64,000 bases of DNA from Histomonas meleagridis (lineage: Eukaryota; Parabasalia; Tritrichomonadida; Dientamoebidae): assembly GCA_020186115.1 (NCBI GenBank), contig WSYJ01000186.1, positions 186,001 to 250,000 on the forward strand. Direction: 5' to 3'. A program made the position numbers and the translations under genes. The notes below the pieces were generated by a model. It had not been told where the DNA came from. It did no database searches and saw only the letters and a list, made by a program, of their open reading frames with translations. This document shows positions 40,001 to 48,453 of the stretch, in pieces (position 1 is the first letter of the stretch; every line of letters starts with the position of its first letter).

Positions 40001-41056
40001 CTCCTTGAGAACTTGGATACGTTTATTGTTGACTTTGCCAATTTTGATAGAAACCGCTAAAATGAGGAGACTGATGTGGATGTCAGAATGCGTTTTTCCG
40101 AAATTTGAAAAGTCTTTATAATGTGATTTGAGTGCAGCTTTTGTCTCTTTAGTGATTTTACCTTTGTAGCCAAAAAGAACATCAATAAAAACACCAATAT
40201 ATGGATATAAATCTCCAATATTACTTTTCTTTAACTTGATAATATTATCGGCCATGACGGAAATAAGCTTATGAAAAAGATCAGGACTATTGTTATAGTT
40301 TAATTTGGGGAAAATAAAAATTTGAACATTAACATCTTTGATCGTTTCAAAAATAAAGTTCATAACAATATCAGGACTCTTTGGAAGAACAAGCTTTAAT
40401 GCTTCGAGAAGATATTTTGTAGCTGATGGTTCTAATGGAATTGTATCATATAAAAATTTCAAAAAAACTTTTAATGATTTCAAGTCACCTTGCTGATACT
40501 TTATTAGGCGTATAATGAAGAGGTGGCAAAAATGTAAAGTTGTTGGTAAATAATCAGGTCCTGCATTTCCTGAAATTATTTGTTCAAAAATTTTAGGAGA
40601 AGGTGAAGGCGTTAAAATGCCATACTTAACTCTGTTCGTAAACATTGCGTATCTAAAGTAAAAATCACGACAAATTGGTTTTGTAAAATCTGTAATTTGA
40701 TAACACCTAGAAAATGTGAAAGGATTATATTCTCCCAGGATTGAAACATCGTTTTCATAGGTAATATTGTCTTTTACTTTTGGCATATAAATATTTTTGA
40801 TAACTTGGTTTGAAACTTGTAAATCTGATACATTACTTTCCGATAATGACTTAAGTTTTAATGTAAGTTTTCCACCCTTTATTAAAGTTTCAATTTTTAT
40901 ATCTTCTTGTAATTGATTATTATTAAAAAACATTTTTAATGAATTTGGATCTTTCTTTGTTTTGTACCCCATATATCTGATTACATTTTTTACTGTTGAA
41001 ATTTTTGGAACAGTTATGTCGAATGTTTCGCCGCCATATTGAACGTCAATTTCCAT
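37052..41056 (-). CDS. Large protein with N-terminal ubiquitin-like domain and HEAT/armadillo-like body, function unknown
   Basis: 1334 residues. The first 70 (MEIDVQYGGETFDITVP...KGGKLTLKLKS) have the strand-turn-helix spacing of a ubiquitin-like fold. The rest is an almost unbroken series of amphipathic helices with many Leu/Ile/Asn, typical of armadillo/HEAT solenoids, as in the flanks of the giant USP at 10.8-17.3 kb. No USP Cys/His box, HECT or kinase motif is seen. It could be a proteasome- or ubiquitin-pathway scaffold, or a USP34-like paralogue that lost its protease domain; both are inference. AAAAGTGAC lies within 30 nt of the ATG. Confidence 0.8.
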   Translation of the reverse strand: MEIDVQYGGETFDITVPKISTVKNVIRYMGYKTKKDPNSLKMFFNNNQLQEDIKIETLIKGGKLTLKLKSLSESNVSDLQVSNQVIKNIYMPKVKDNITYENDVSILGEYNPFTFSRCYQITDFTKPICRDFYFRYAMFTNRVKYGILTPSPSPKIFEQIISGNAGPDYLPTTLHFCHLFIIRLIKYQQGDLKSLKVFLKFLYDTIPLEPSATKYLLEALKLVLPKSPDIVMNFIFETIKDVNVQIFIFPKLNYNNSPDLFHKLISVMADNIIKLKKSNIGDLYPYIGVFIDVLFGYKGKITKETKAALKSHYKDFSNFGKTHSDIHISLLILAVSIKIGKVNNKRIQVLKETVTVQYLTNSTLLITLELIRKNVKIEDFEEIIGSIPLHYENISIVEEIMKDKSFDQFHQLLSSSYPYPLLLVKNLPNNFRNELLRYAIEKKLVRYALPHLNAETFPYFLPVIYDLSENGVSIQVIRTFFKNSNDLIVKTINSISQNLLFYFDNLSGDRIFNLLHILMKSLVLNCTTKKSETNISTITLNFLTIDIIGLFYLLREDTKQIQINSNEILRRNMILWQINEENNGNKTKNKYIPLFKIFLNNKDKIVEQSKPSEINSNDIYQFNFLKLIRVLLSILRCTDDKFMETAQTMSKQVTDYPLIPFIISVVRNDTNFIQYLQMPIIYKFDTFGQIASFIKSSDNKNHKPREMFLDAFKEAINKFEINNEHVINILYHFVQTTDKFEQKEINKSISILYTYKDSLVINETQISIQFLNILSILLPYLQSWNNEATEFFNIVHNLSESSMLMESQSKYIFKIHMAAYRNDKCKLTFLNMVSIKEAYNILIQNNWTSRAFFLKIFQGCNFSHATHILFYTKLLEKDGNFSSSLQSTLLSNFISSIIPSYPDLDKKQIDLLKNNKQLITTALFSILSHPMLSYFVANHLIELYLPFLDYNINSFTFKTPNYIIQYNVIIKIFPLFFANSNYSFLECLLDQGNISIDLWELIYKLAPIKSAFLNVLMKKIKNIYHVAILNKILSLINPKLAIITLSLLFNRNDLYVIKYILHYINKNFNKNYFDTLKKQICVPINEIPLPDNVNSSLDYFLDQFEPKNPNENKLFYYIYPNQFLSKILTEPISVNEFISSIIECCIEKNKETYLKLFEFLYNSKVDKKLKISIAKAVLQTNDRELIKITVKFLKTIEIEEEVVNLVLECALNGFLEVDEIEYWKRAKASNKMKLLFSGKNNDKISYFDKLKIGLLSSNTMFSRFKNLSNELGNDNKNKINLFSFNENIHIERFSSLDVDETKLFDFSNEAEVLPCHGIMTNSTKFINLLRGLQK

Positions 41057-41255
41057 TCCTGAAAACAGGCAATGTCACTTTTCGACAAAAATCTTTCAAT
41101 CGAACAATACAAAAATTTCAATATGCCAAAAGAATTTCAAAAATTTCTTAAGAGAAAAAAAATCGGCAGTATCGGTTTCACTTTTTGAACGCAATCGAAA
41201 AGTGCTGCTAGTATGCATCTAAAGCAAACGATTTAGCACAAAAGTGGTATTTTAA

Positions 41256-42568
41256 ATGGAATCAAGCAAAAAATTAGATTTACATATGCAATTATTATCA
41301 CACATATGAAAAATATTGATAAATATTTGGATTTTCTTAAAGAAATCAAAAAACTAGAAATGAGCATTCAAAAAGAAATTGATATTTTTGATTTATGGGA
41401 ACATTTTTTTGTTGGTGAAAATACACAAGAATTATATTATCTTCTTACTAAAATGATTGATTATAATTTACTTGATAAAAAAGTCATAAAAAATATAAAA
41501 AATTCGATTGCTTCTAAAATATATTTTATACAATACATGCCAAATGAAACAATTTAAGAATTAGGTGTTGATGAACTAAATTATGAAGAACTTTCAAAAA
41601 ATGAATGGGCACTTCATAAGAAATTAATTAAAGAAGGACATAAACCAAATGAAATTGTAAAAATAATTCGAAATGATGAAATAGAAAAACTTTAAGAAAT
41701 ATCATCACAAATAAATTTTGATTTTAATCAATTCATTGAGCCATCACTTTATGAAAGATGTTCATTTATTAATCAAAATGTTACATTAATTGATTATGCA
41801 GCATTTTTTTCTTCAGTTAAATGTTTTAAATATTTACTTATGAATGGTGCTAATGTAGAAGGCACAGGCAAGAATACAGTTGCATGTGGAAAAGAAGAAA
41901 TTATTCATTTATGTGAACAAAATCATTGGTCATTTAAAGATGCATATGAAACAGCAATAGAATTTCATCAAAATGATATCTTTAAATATATTTATAAAAA
42001 TGAATTAGAAAAACTACAATCAATACCGAAAATGTCTGAAGATAAAGCAAATGATTTGGCAAGTTTTTATATTAAAAAAGATAATTATGATATTCTAAAA
42101 TATTTTGAAGATAAAGAAATTTATGTTAATGTTGATGTTATAAATGAATCAGCACGAAATTAAAACTTATATCTCGTTAAATATTTCCTTCAAAATAATA
42201 AAATTCCATAAAATATTTTACCATTTGCTTCAAAATCACGAAATATTGAACTTATGAAATATATTTTAGAACAAAAAGAAATTGATCTAAATGCAAAAAA
42301 AATTTATTTTAATAATTTGATATATGTTAAAATGATTTGATATATGTTTTAATAATTTGAAACAGCACTTCATATAGCAGTTAGAAATAATAATATAGAA
42401 ATCGTAAAATTACTTTTAGATAAAGGAATTGATGTTAATACAAAAAATATTTATTTGAATAATTTAGAATATGTTTTAATAATTTAAAATATGCTTTAAC
42501 AATATTTAACATCAATTCAAATTGCACAACAAAAAGGTTATAGAGAAATAGTAAAATTTACTATATAA
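41256..42568 (+). pseudogene. DUF3447-ankyrin locus 3, decayed
   Basis: A truncated relative of loci 1 and 2. The first ~60 residues of DUF3447 are missing. Similarity begins at about 41265 and is open in frame from 41306 (KYLDFLKEIKKLE). In-frame stops replace codons at 41555, at about 41693 (EKL-stop-EIS, where the paralogues have Gln or Arg) and at 42161 (ARN-stop-NLYL, where paralogues have Gly). Two to three ankyrin repeats follow to about 42568, with intervening sequences at 42302-42358 and 42449-42505, both 57 nt. The short AATAATTTGATATATGTT-type direct repeats fill these spacers. It has no terminal repeat with a natural end. Clearly non-functional. Confidence 0.8.
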
Positions 42569-42893
42569 AAATTTATAATTCAAAGTCTTCTTCTACAAAC
42601 GTCGGGTCTTCATTTTCAATAAGAAATGGAAACGAAGCATATATTTTATAAAATGATCAAAATCAACACGAAGATCAAATGTTCGCAGAAAACAACACAA
42701 AGAAAACTATCAAAACAAAAGATGATATAAAACATATAACATATGAAACCCATCAAAATCACAATATACATATAACATATATACATATAGCAAATAAATT
42801 CACAAAGCAAAATGGAAATATGAAAAGCTTTTAGCAAATAAATGACATTGATTTACTTAAAAGAAGTAAATGTTAGTTGAGAAACAAATTTAT
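42569..42893. other. Intergenic region, no gene seen
   Basis: Contains direct repeats of CATATAACATAT/ATATACATAT type around 42730-42790 but no supported gene. Confidence 0.5.
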
Positions 42894-43526
42894 TTAAAAA
42901 TGTTCATCTTCATTTACAAATACATATTTTTTCTTAAAATGTCTTAAAGTTGATTCTATCTCAGATAGCTCTTGTCGCAATTGTCTCTCGTTTCTAAGTA
43001 ATTGAGGACTTTCGATTCTTAAAGGTGCTTTAGCTAATGTTGCCTCAATTTCTTGCTTTCTTTGCTGAAGAGAAAGAACAGCTTCTTGTTTTTCTTCATC
43101 TGATAATAGCCGCATTCCTTTCGGACATTTTACATCTGGAGGAGGTGCATTTTTTGCTTTTATTTCATCTTTTCTTTGTTCAAGATATTTGGGAATTTCT
43201 CCAGGTGCATGCTTAGAGTTTACGATTCTTTCTTTCATTCCTTTGGGCTTATCTGGTTTTGCTCGACTTTTTTGTTGTGATGCTGATTGGATATTTCGTT
43301 GAACAAAATTGATTCGTGGTTCATTTTTTGTTGGCTTTTTACCCATGCCAAGCCTGGGCCCTTTTTCTAGTGTTTCATTTTGAGGAGAGTTTGGTTGAGT
43401 ATTAATTGTTTGATATGATGAATTCTCACGAGGAGTTTTAATTGTTTGTCTTTGTGGGATTTTTTTGATAGTGCTTTTGATACCATTTGATTTTAATTCT
43501 TTTCGATATCGAAGTTTTGCTTCCAT
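42894..43526 (-). CDS. Enkurin domain protein (flagellar/axonemal)
   Basis: A 210-residue protein whose C-terminal half is an enkurin domain: GEIPKYLEQRKDEIKAKN, CPKGMRLLSDEEKQEAVLSL, then LAKAPLRIESPQLLRNE and ending EIESTLRHFKKKYVFV, all in the family order. The N-terminal half is basic and disordered. Enkurin is a microtubule inner protein of motile axonemes and also a calmodulin/TRPC adaptor in animal sperm; in a trichomonad it should sit in the flagellar doublets. The ATG at 43526 is used. The frame remains open about 50 nt further upstream (reading LPKSLKRPKILLNSNL) without an ATG, so a missed upstream exon or a degraded start is possible. Confidence 0.87.
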   Translation of the reverse strand: MEAKLRYRKELKSNGIKSTIKKIPQRQTIKTPRENSSYQTINTQPNSPQNETLEKGPRLGMGKKPTKNEPRINFVQRNIQSASQQKSRAKPDKPKGMKERIVNSKHAPGEIPKYLEQRKDEIKAKNAPPPDVKCPKGMRLLSDEEKQEAVLSLQQRKQEIEATLAKAPLRIESPQLLRNERQLRQELSEIESTLRHFKKKYVFVNEDEHF

Positions 43527-43792
43527 TAGATTTGAATTAAGCAAAATTTTAGGACGTTTAAGGCTTTTGGGTAATCCTCAAAGCAAACAATTTATGTCCA
43601 CCATGATTATAATGGAATCAAAAACCTTATATAAGGAACTACAATTAAAACTTAGCGATAATATAATAAGATTATTTTTCTGATAATTAATTATTAAATA
43701 TTTTATGAAATATGAAAACATTTATTCAAAAGTATATCAACAAAAATATAGCTACAGATTTGGTTAGAGCCTACAAAGGAAGATTTTATTTA

Positions 43793-44302
43793 TTATTGAT
43801 ATAAATTTAATTCAGTGTTGAACAAATTTTCTAAAGGATCTGAAAAGAATAATGAAGAATCATCCCCAGAGCAGCTTGGGAATGACTCAAAAATTATTTC
43901 TTCTTCTTGTTTTTTGAGATTCTTTTTCAGATGGCTATTGAACCTGTTCTTAATTCCGTTATTGGTTCTTCTGTTTTGAAAAAACTTTGCAATCAAAGCC
44001 CAGTTTGGTCCATGCTCTTTGTATAATTCTATTATTAAATTATCTTCCTCTTGAGACCAAGGTTCCTTTGATAATCCAGGTGCCAAATAATGCTGATACC
44101 TTTCTCTGCACTGCCTACAAGATTTCCCGGGAACATGCTTTGCAATTTCGTTCCAATTTGGATACTTTTGATCTCCAACCAAATTGAAAATAATCTCATC
44201 TTCCTCTGGAGAAAATTTTTGTTTTGCAGACTTTCGCTTCTTTTCTATCCGAAGCTTTCCGTTCACGATGACCAAGTCTAGTGAGTTTAATCCTTTCAGC
44301 AT
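43793..44302 (-). CDS. R2R3-type Myb transcription factor
   Basis: A 169-residue protein with two Myb repeats. R2 is FSPEEDEIIFNLV...PNWNEIAKHVPGKSCRQCRERYQHYL; R3 is PWSQEEDNLIIELYKEHGPNWALIAKFF followed by RRTNNGIKNRFNSHL. The tryptophan spacing is normal. Small two-repeat Mybs are an expanded regulator family in trichomonads and bind TAACGA/AACGTT-like promoter elements and initiator-flanking motifs there. The short acidic/Ser-rich C-terminus (CSGDDSSLFFSDP) could be an activation region. The 629-bp upstream region contains several A/T-rich TAAC motifs. Confidence 0.95.
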   Translation of the reverse strand: MLKGLNSLDLVIVNGKLRIEKKRKSAKQKFSPEEDEIIFNLVGDQKYPNWNEIAKHVPGKSCRQCRERYQHYLAPGLSKEPWSQEEDNLIIELYKEHGPNWALIAKFFQNRRTNNGIKNRFNSHLKKNLKKQEEEIIFESFPSCSGDDSSLFFSDPLENLFNTELNLYQ

Positions 44303-44931
44303 AGTGTATTTTGTGATCAGTTAAGAATTTTTTTTTGTTGCTTTAACAAGTCATCCGGCCAAGAAATTGATAAGAAATATGTGGGAAACATATCACATTT
44401 GTCGTTCAATTAAAAAAATCGAAATTAATTTGAATACTTTTTCTGTGAATAGAAAAAAATTCTATATCAATACAAATTTGAATTACGAAATATGTTAAAA
44501 AGTATTGGGATTTTTATTTCGTTTTCTGTTGGAAAACGATCATTTTCCGTGAAATTTTTTATAAGTGGCCGTGGCTGTGAAAAAAAACTTTTTGAATATT
44601 AACGTATCATTGAACCAAAATTTGGCCACAGTCAATCTTTTCACATCGTTTTTCATTTTTTCATTTCTGATAAATTCATCAAACATTTTTTCTTTAATTA
44701 CACCTAAAATTGTGTTTCTCTAACAAATAAATTGAAAAATCATTGTTTTAAGTTGATTTTGTCACGATAAAACTAAAAAAGGAAAAAAATTTTGGAATCG
44801 ATAGAAAAATTGCATTGAAATCAATAGAAAAATTCAATAACTAAAATTTTAATTCTCTCAAAAATTCTTATCATTACATTTAAAATTCAATTGTACACAA
44901 AACTATTGTTTCAAAAAATAATTACATTTAT
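44303..44931. other. Upstream region of the Myb gene, no gene seen
   Basis: 630 bases between the Myb start and the 3' end of TAF6, both on the minus strand. On the minus strand CTTAACTGATCACAAAATAC precedes the Myb ATG and contains a TAACTG Myb-like site. Otherwise nothing was recognised. Confidence 0.45.
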
Positions 44932-46242
44932 TTATATAAATAAAAATGAATCATCATTCACAATATAAGGAACAAGGTCAGAACCAAACAAATTCATTAA
45001 ATTCCTGTACTGTTCTAATGATGCGCCGATAATTGGCAACTTACCTGATGCAGCCATTTTATATGTATCTGAGTAAAGGCAAAATCCGGTCGACTTTAAA
45101 ATCAAATGGTAAAACATTACACATAAATTTTGTTTTTGTATGTCCAAATCTTTGGTCTCATTTTCTAGGTTTGAAAGAATCATTTGAAGCTTAGGAAGAA
45201 CATAATTCGAAATCGAATCAATTCCGAAGTAAAAGAGACCGTTTAAGGCTCCATACTTTTCTGGAAGTTTTCGCTTTTGGCTGAAGAGAACATATAAAAG
45301 CTGAGCGGTGAGCTTGGGCTGAACAAACGTATATGCATGTCTGAAGGAGAAATCAATAAGAGCTTTTAACAAATCTGCCGAATATTCTCTTTGGAGTAAA
45401 AACTCACAGAAGTTGCTCGACCCAATAGAAGAACTAAGGAGGCTGGTGAGTGCCAACGTGATAAAGTGGGGTAAATAGACATCAAAAAATCGAAGATTCC
45501 GATTCGATACCATCGTCCTTGCAACACTAATGGATGTATATATTTCCCCGTAAACATGAGGGTTGTCCCGCTGTAAGGTAAAGCAAAACCGTAAATAATA
45601 AGGAAGGAGAGATTGAATGGAAGGAGACATTTGTAAATCGTAAAGACGAGATTCCTTCTTAACAGGATCGCTGTCAATAAGGTACTCACGAATTTGCTTG
45701 TAGTATAATTGTAATTCATATGAAATTAAATGTGTTGAAGATATTTCAAGGTCAGAATCTGTTTTTTGAACTTGTTGATTCAACTGAAGCATAGTTGTTG
45801 ATTCTTGTGCCATTGGAGCTTCGCTTTTGCTTCTTGAGATCAACGGTTTTCCATTAATCATTAACCATTGTATATCAAACGAAATATCCCATGGATAAGG
45901 TGCTGCCTCAAATCTTGCATAAGCATCTACTGGTCTTTGTTCATCTGAATAAAAGAGAATATCTAAAGCTGATATTGTTCCAGCACTTAATAATTGAAGT
46001 TGTTTCTGATTTGAATATCCAAAGAGTGGCTCCATACTGTTTGATTGTAGTGAATCATTTATGTCAGATATTTTTAGTCTTTTTCTTTTACATGTCGACA
46101 TAATTTGAAGTGAATCACTTAATATTTTTATAATTTCTTTCTGTGTATGGTTTGAAAGATCTGATAGAATGGTTTCTTTTATATGAGTAATGCCAAGAGA
46201 TTCAGCAATAGATGAAATTGTAGCACGAATCGCTTGAGACAT
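44932..46242 (-). CDS. TAF6-like subunit of TFIID/SAGA
   Basis: 436 residues from the ATG at 46242. The N-terminal ~65 residues (IRATISSIAESLGI, LSDLSNHTQKEIIKILSDS, RLKISDINDSLQ) form a TAF6-type histone fold. It is followed by the family link MEPLFGYSN and the FDIQWLMINGKPLIS motif, the counterpart of the conserved AHWLxIEGxQP of TAF6. The C-terminal 250 residues are helical and fit the TAF6 HEAT domain (LPHFITLALTSLLSS). TAF6 pairs with TAF9 in TFIID and SAGA. The upstream 38 codons of the same frame are excluded because they run into the divergent neighbour. It shares a 57-bp bidirectional promoter with the hydrolase gene. Confidence 0.82.
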   Translation of the reverse strand: MSQAIRATISSIAESLGITHIKETILSDLSNHTQKEIIKILSDSLQIMSTCKRKRLKISDINDSLQSNSMEPLFGYSNQKQLQLLSAGTISALDILFYSDEQRPVDAYARFEAAPYPWDISFDIQWLMINGKPLISRSKSEAPMAQESTTMLQLNQQVQKTDSDLEISSTHLISYELQLYYKQIREYLIDSDPVKKESRLYDLQMSPSIQSLLPYYLRFCFTLQRDNPHVYGEIYTSISVARTMVSNRNLRFFDVYLPHFITLALTSLLSSSIGSSNFCEFLLQREYSADLLKALIDFSFRHAYTFVQPKLTAQLLYVLFSQKRKLPEKYGALNGLFYFGIDSISNYVLPKLQMILSNLENETKDLDIQKQNLCVMFYHLILKSTGFCLYSDTYKMAASGKLPIIGASLEQYRNLMNLFGSDLVPYIVNDDSFLFI

Positions 46243-46299
46243 TTGTGTATAAACAAAAAAGTGACATGCGTCAGAAAAGAACCAAAAAAGTGCCAATAA
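46243..46299. promoter_or_regulatory. 57-bp bidirectional promoter, TAF6 (-) / hydrolase (+)
   Basis: The whole space between two divergent ATGs is 57 nt. It holds two same-orientation copies of the recurring motif, AAAAAAGTGACATG and AAAAAAGTGCCAA (minus strand GTCACTTTTTT and GCACTTTTTT), plus GGTTC/GAACC. This is the most compact case in the window linking the motif to transcription starts. Confidence 0.6.
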
Positions 46300-47154
46300 A
46301 TGGAATTTGTTGATACACCGCAATTTTTCCTCCCTTCTCAAAATGGGAAAATACATTACCGTGATTTTAGAAGAGAAAACGCACCAGTTGTTTGCTTGTT
46401 ACCAGGATTTACAATGCCTTCAAATCTTTATTGTCCATTAGCAAATGAATTAATGAATAATGGATTTTCTGTTTTGGTTATTGACTATTGGGGAAGGGGA
46501 TTTAGTGAACACCCAAATGATGGAAATTTTGGATTATCTTCATATATCACAGAAGTTTTATCCCTACTTAGCTACCTACAAGTTAAAAAATGTCACTTAA
46601 TTGGCTTTTCTTATGGTGCAGTTGTTGCAGCAGGATTAGTTTCAAAATCCCCAGAATTAATTGATAAGATGATTTTTATTTCACCCTTATTTTCAAGCAA
46701 CTCTCCATCTCCTCTTCAAAAATTTACGCTTGGGACACGGTTTTTAGGTCCTCTTGTTTTGAAGTTTACATATTCATTAACTATTCCTGAACAAATTTCA
46801 CAACAATTTTACTCTCCGACAAGCTGTGAGGAAATTGTAAAGTCTGTTGCTAATGTTTGTATGAAACAATTCCAAACAAGTTGGTCTAACACATGTGCAA
46901 TTTCGAAATCGATTGCATCTTATGACCAAAATGAAATCGACCAAACAATTACTGTTCTTGCAAATGTCAACAAACGAATGATGGTAATTCTTGGCGATCA
47001 TGATAACCTTATGGATATTGATGATTCAAAGGATTGGTGGTCAAAATGGGTTCCAAACTCTGAAATAGCTATATCTGAAGAGAGCGGACATTTGTTATTC
47101 TTGGAAAAGCAAAAAGAAACAATCGATAAGATCTTGCCATTCCTTAATGCATAA
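46300..47154 (+). CDS. Alpha/beta-hydrolase fold protein
   Basis: 284 residues with a complete fold signature. The oxyanion strand is VVCLLPGFTMPSNLY, DYWGRGFSEHP is the second conserved block, the nucleophile elbow is GFSYGA (Ser), the acid is in LGDHDNLMDI and the catalytic His in ESGHLLFLEKQ. There is no signal peptide. It belongs with small-molecule esterase/lipase/haloperoxidase-like hydrolases; the substrate cannot be deduced. Two mildly hydrophobic stretches in the cap (around LGPLVLKFTYSLTI) may contact lipid or membrane. Confidence 0.9.
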   Translation: MEFVDTPQFFLPSQNGKIHYRDFRRENAPVVCLLPGFTMPSNLYCPLANELMNNGFSVLVIDYWGRGFSEHPNDGNFGLSSYITEVLSLLSYLQVKKCHLIGFSYGAVVAAGLVSKSPELIDKMIFISPLFSSNSPSPLQKFTLGTRFLGPLVLKFTYSLTIPEQISQQFYSPTSCEEIVKSVANVCMKQFQTSWSNTCAISKSIASYDQNEIDQTITVLANVNKRMMVILGDHDNLMDIDDSKDWWSKWVPNSEIAISEESGHLLFLEKQKETIDKILPFLNA

Positions 47155-47649
47155 TTTTATAAAAATTTCTTATAACTATAAATAAATGATCATAAGTAAA
47201 TATTACGTAATACTAATGCATTTTTGACTGCGTAGTTTCACATAAAAAAATGATCAACTTCATTGTAATGTATTTCATCAATTGGTTTAACTTCTTATTA
47301 ATGTTTTGCCATTTATTTTAATTTATCAGCTTTAAATAAACCAAAGTATATTGCATATTTAGCTAATTAATTTAGGTTTATTCTTCATCACGATACAATT
47401 TTTTAAAAATTATTAATGGAATTTTATTTCAGTAATATTTTATCAATAACTCAAGCTCAAGTGTTCTAAATTGTTATAAAGAGCAATTTCTCCACCGCAA
47501 GAAAAAAGTTGTTTTCAATTATCTGTCACATTAATCAATTGACTTTTAGGAAGATTTACGATCTATAGAAAAAGTCATTTTTAAAGCAAAATTTATCGTC
47601 ACTGCCAATTTTTCAAAAAAACTACCGGTTACATATCATCGTTTATAAA
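47155..47649. other. Intergenic region, no gene seen
   Basis: About 495 AT-rich bases. ACCGGTTACATATCATCG at about 47622-47640 precedes the Rab ATG and may be promoter sequence. Nothing else recognised. Confidence 0.5.
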
Positions 47650-48222
47650 ATGTTGGAGCAGGAAGAAAACATTAAAGTTGTTCTTCTTGGAGATGCTGCA
47701 GTTGGGAAAACATCAATTATAAACTACTATTTCGGAGAGAATGAAGAAATAACACCAACAATTGGTGCCGCTTCAAAGAACAAAAAAATCGAATTTAATG
47801 GTATTACTTATTCTCTAACTGTAATGGATACAGCAGGCCAAGATGCATACAGATCAGTTGTTCCGCTTTATCTTCATGGAGCAAATGCCGCAGTAATAGT
47901 CATGGATGTTTCAAAACAAGATTCTTTAGAATCAGTAGGATACTGGTACAATTTCATTAATGAAACATCATCAGATATAAGCCTGGTTGTTTTATGTTGT
48001 AATAAGGTTGACTTACCAACTCGAGTTTATGACACAAAAGATATTGATGAAAAAGCAACTGAACTAAAGCTGACATATTTTGAAACTTCAGCTGTATCTG
48101 GTATTGGAATTTACAAGCTTTTTGAATATATTGTTTCAAAAATTTCTACTTCACCATTAAACCCTGATGCCCAAAAAAACGTGCCTGTTGTAGAGAATAA
48201 AAAACAATCATGTCAATGCTAG
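47650..48222 (+). CDS. Rab-family small GTPase
   Basis: 190 residues with all G boxes: GDAAVGKTS, an effector-loop Thr in TPTIGAASK, DTAGQDAYRS, CNKVD and ETSA. The C-terminus is KKQSCQC, a CXC double geranylgeranylation signal, so the protein is membrane-attached. The switch region resembles Rab5/Rab21-type Rabs, but assignment within the large trichomonad Rab family is not possible here. It contrasts with the GTPase at 694, which lacks both NKxD and a prenylation signal. Confidence 0.93.
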   Translation: MLEQEENIKVVLLGDAAVGKTSIINYYFGENEEITPTIGAASKNKKIEFNGITYSLTVMDTAGQDAYRSVVPLYLHGANAAVIVMDVSKQDSLESVGYWYNFINETSSDISLVVLCCNKVDLPTRVYDTKDIDEKATELKLTYFETSAVSGIGIYKLFEYIVSKISTSPLNPDAQKNVPVVENKKQSCQC

Positions 48223-48453
48223 TAAAAGGAACTCTTTCATGATATAATACTTAATTAATTTTATCACTATATTTTAACACTCTTGTTGTATATTTGAGGT
48301 AGCACTTGGGCAAAATTCATGATGTCAAAACTATTAGAAGCCTTTTTGTTGTTTGTTTGTTCCTAATGAAGTTGAAACAAAGTTAGTCAAAATATTTTTT
48401 TAAACGTACATTTAAATTGAACCAAAAAGACGTGCGTTTAAATTTTAATCGAC

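Noticed and set aside
42640..42840. 63-codon minus-strand frame with Cys/Tyr-rich repeats
   Set aside because: It arises from CATATAACATATAC simple repeats and has no other coding support.
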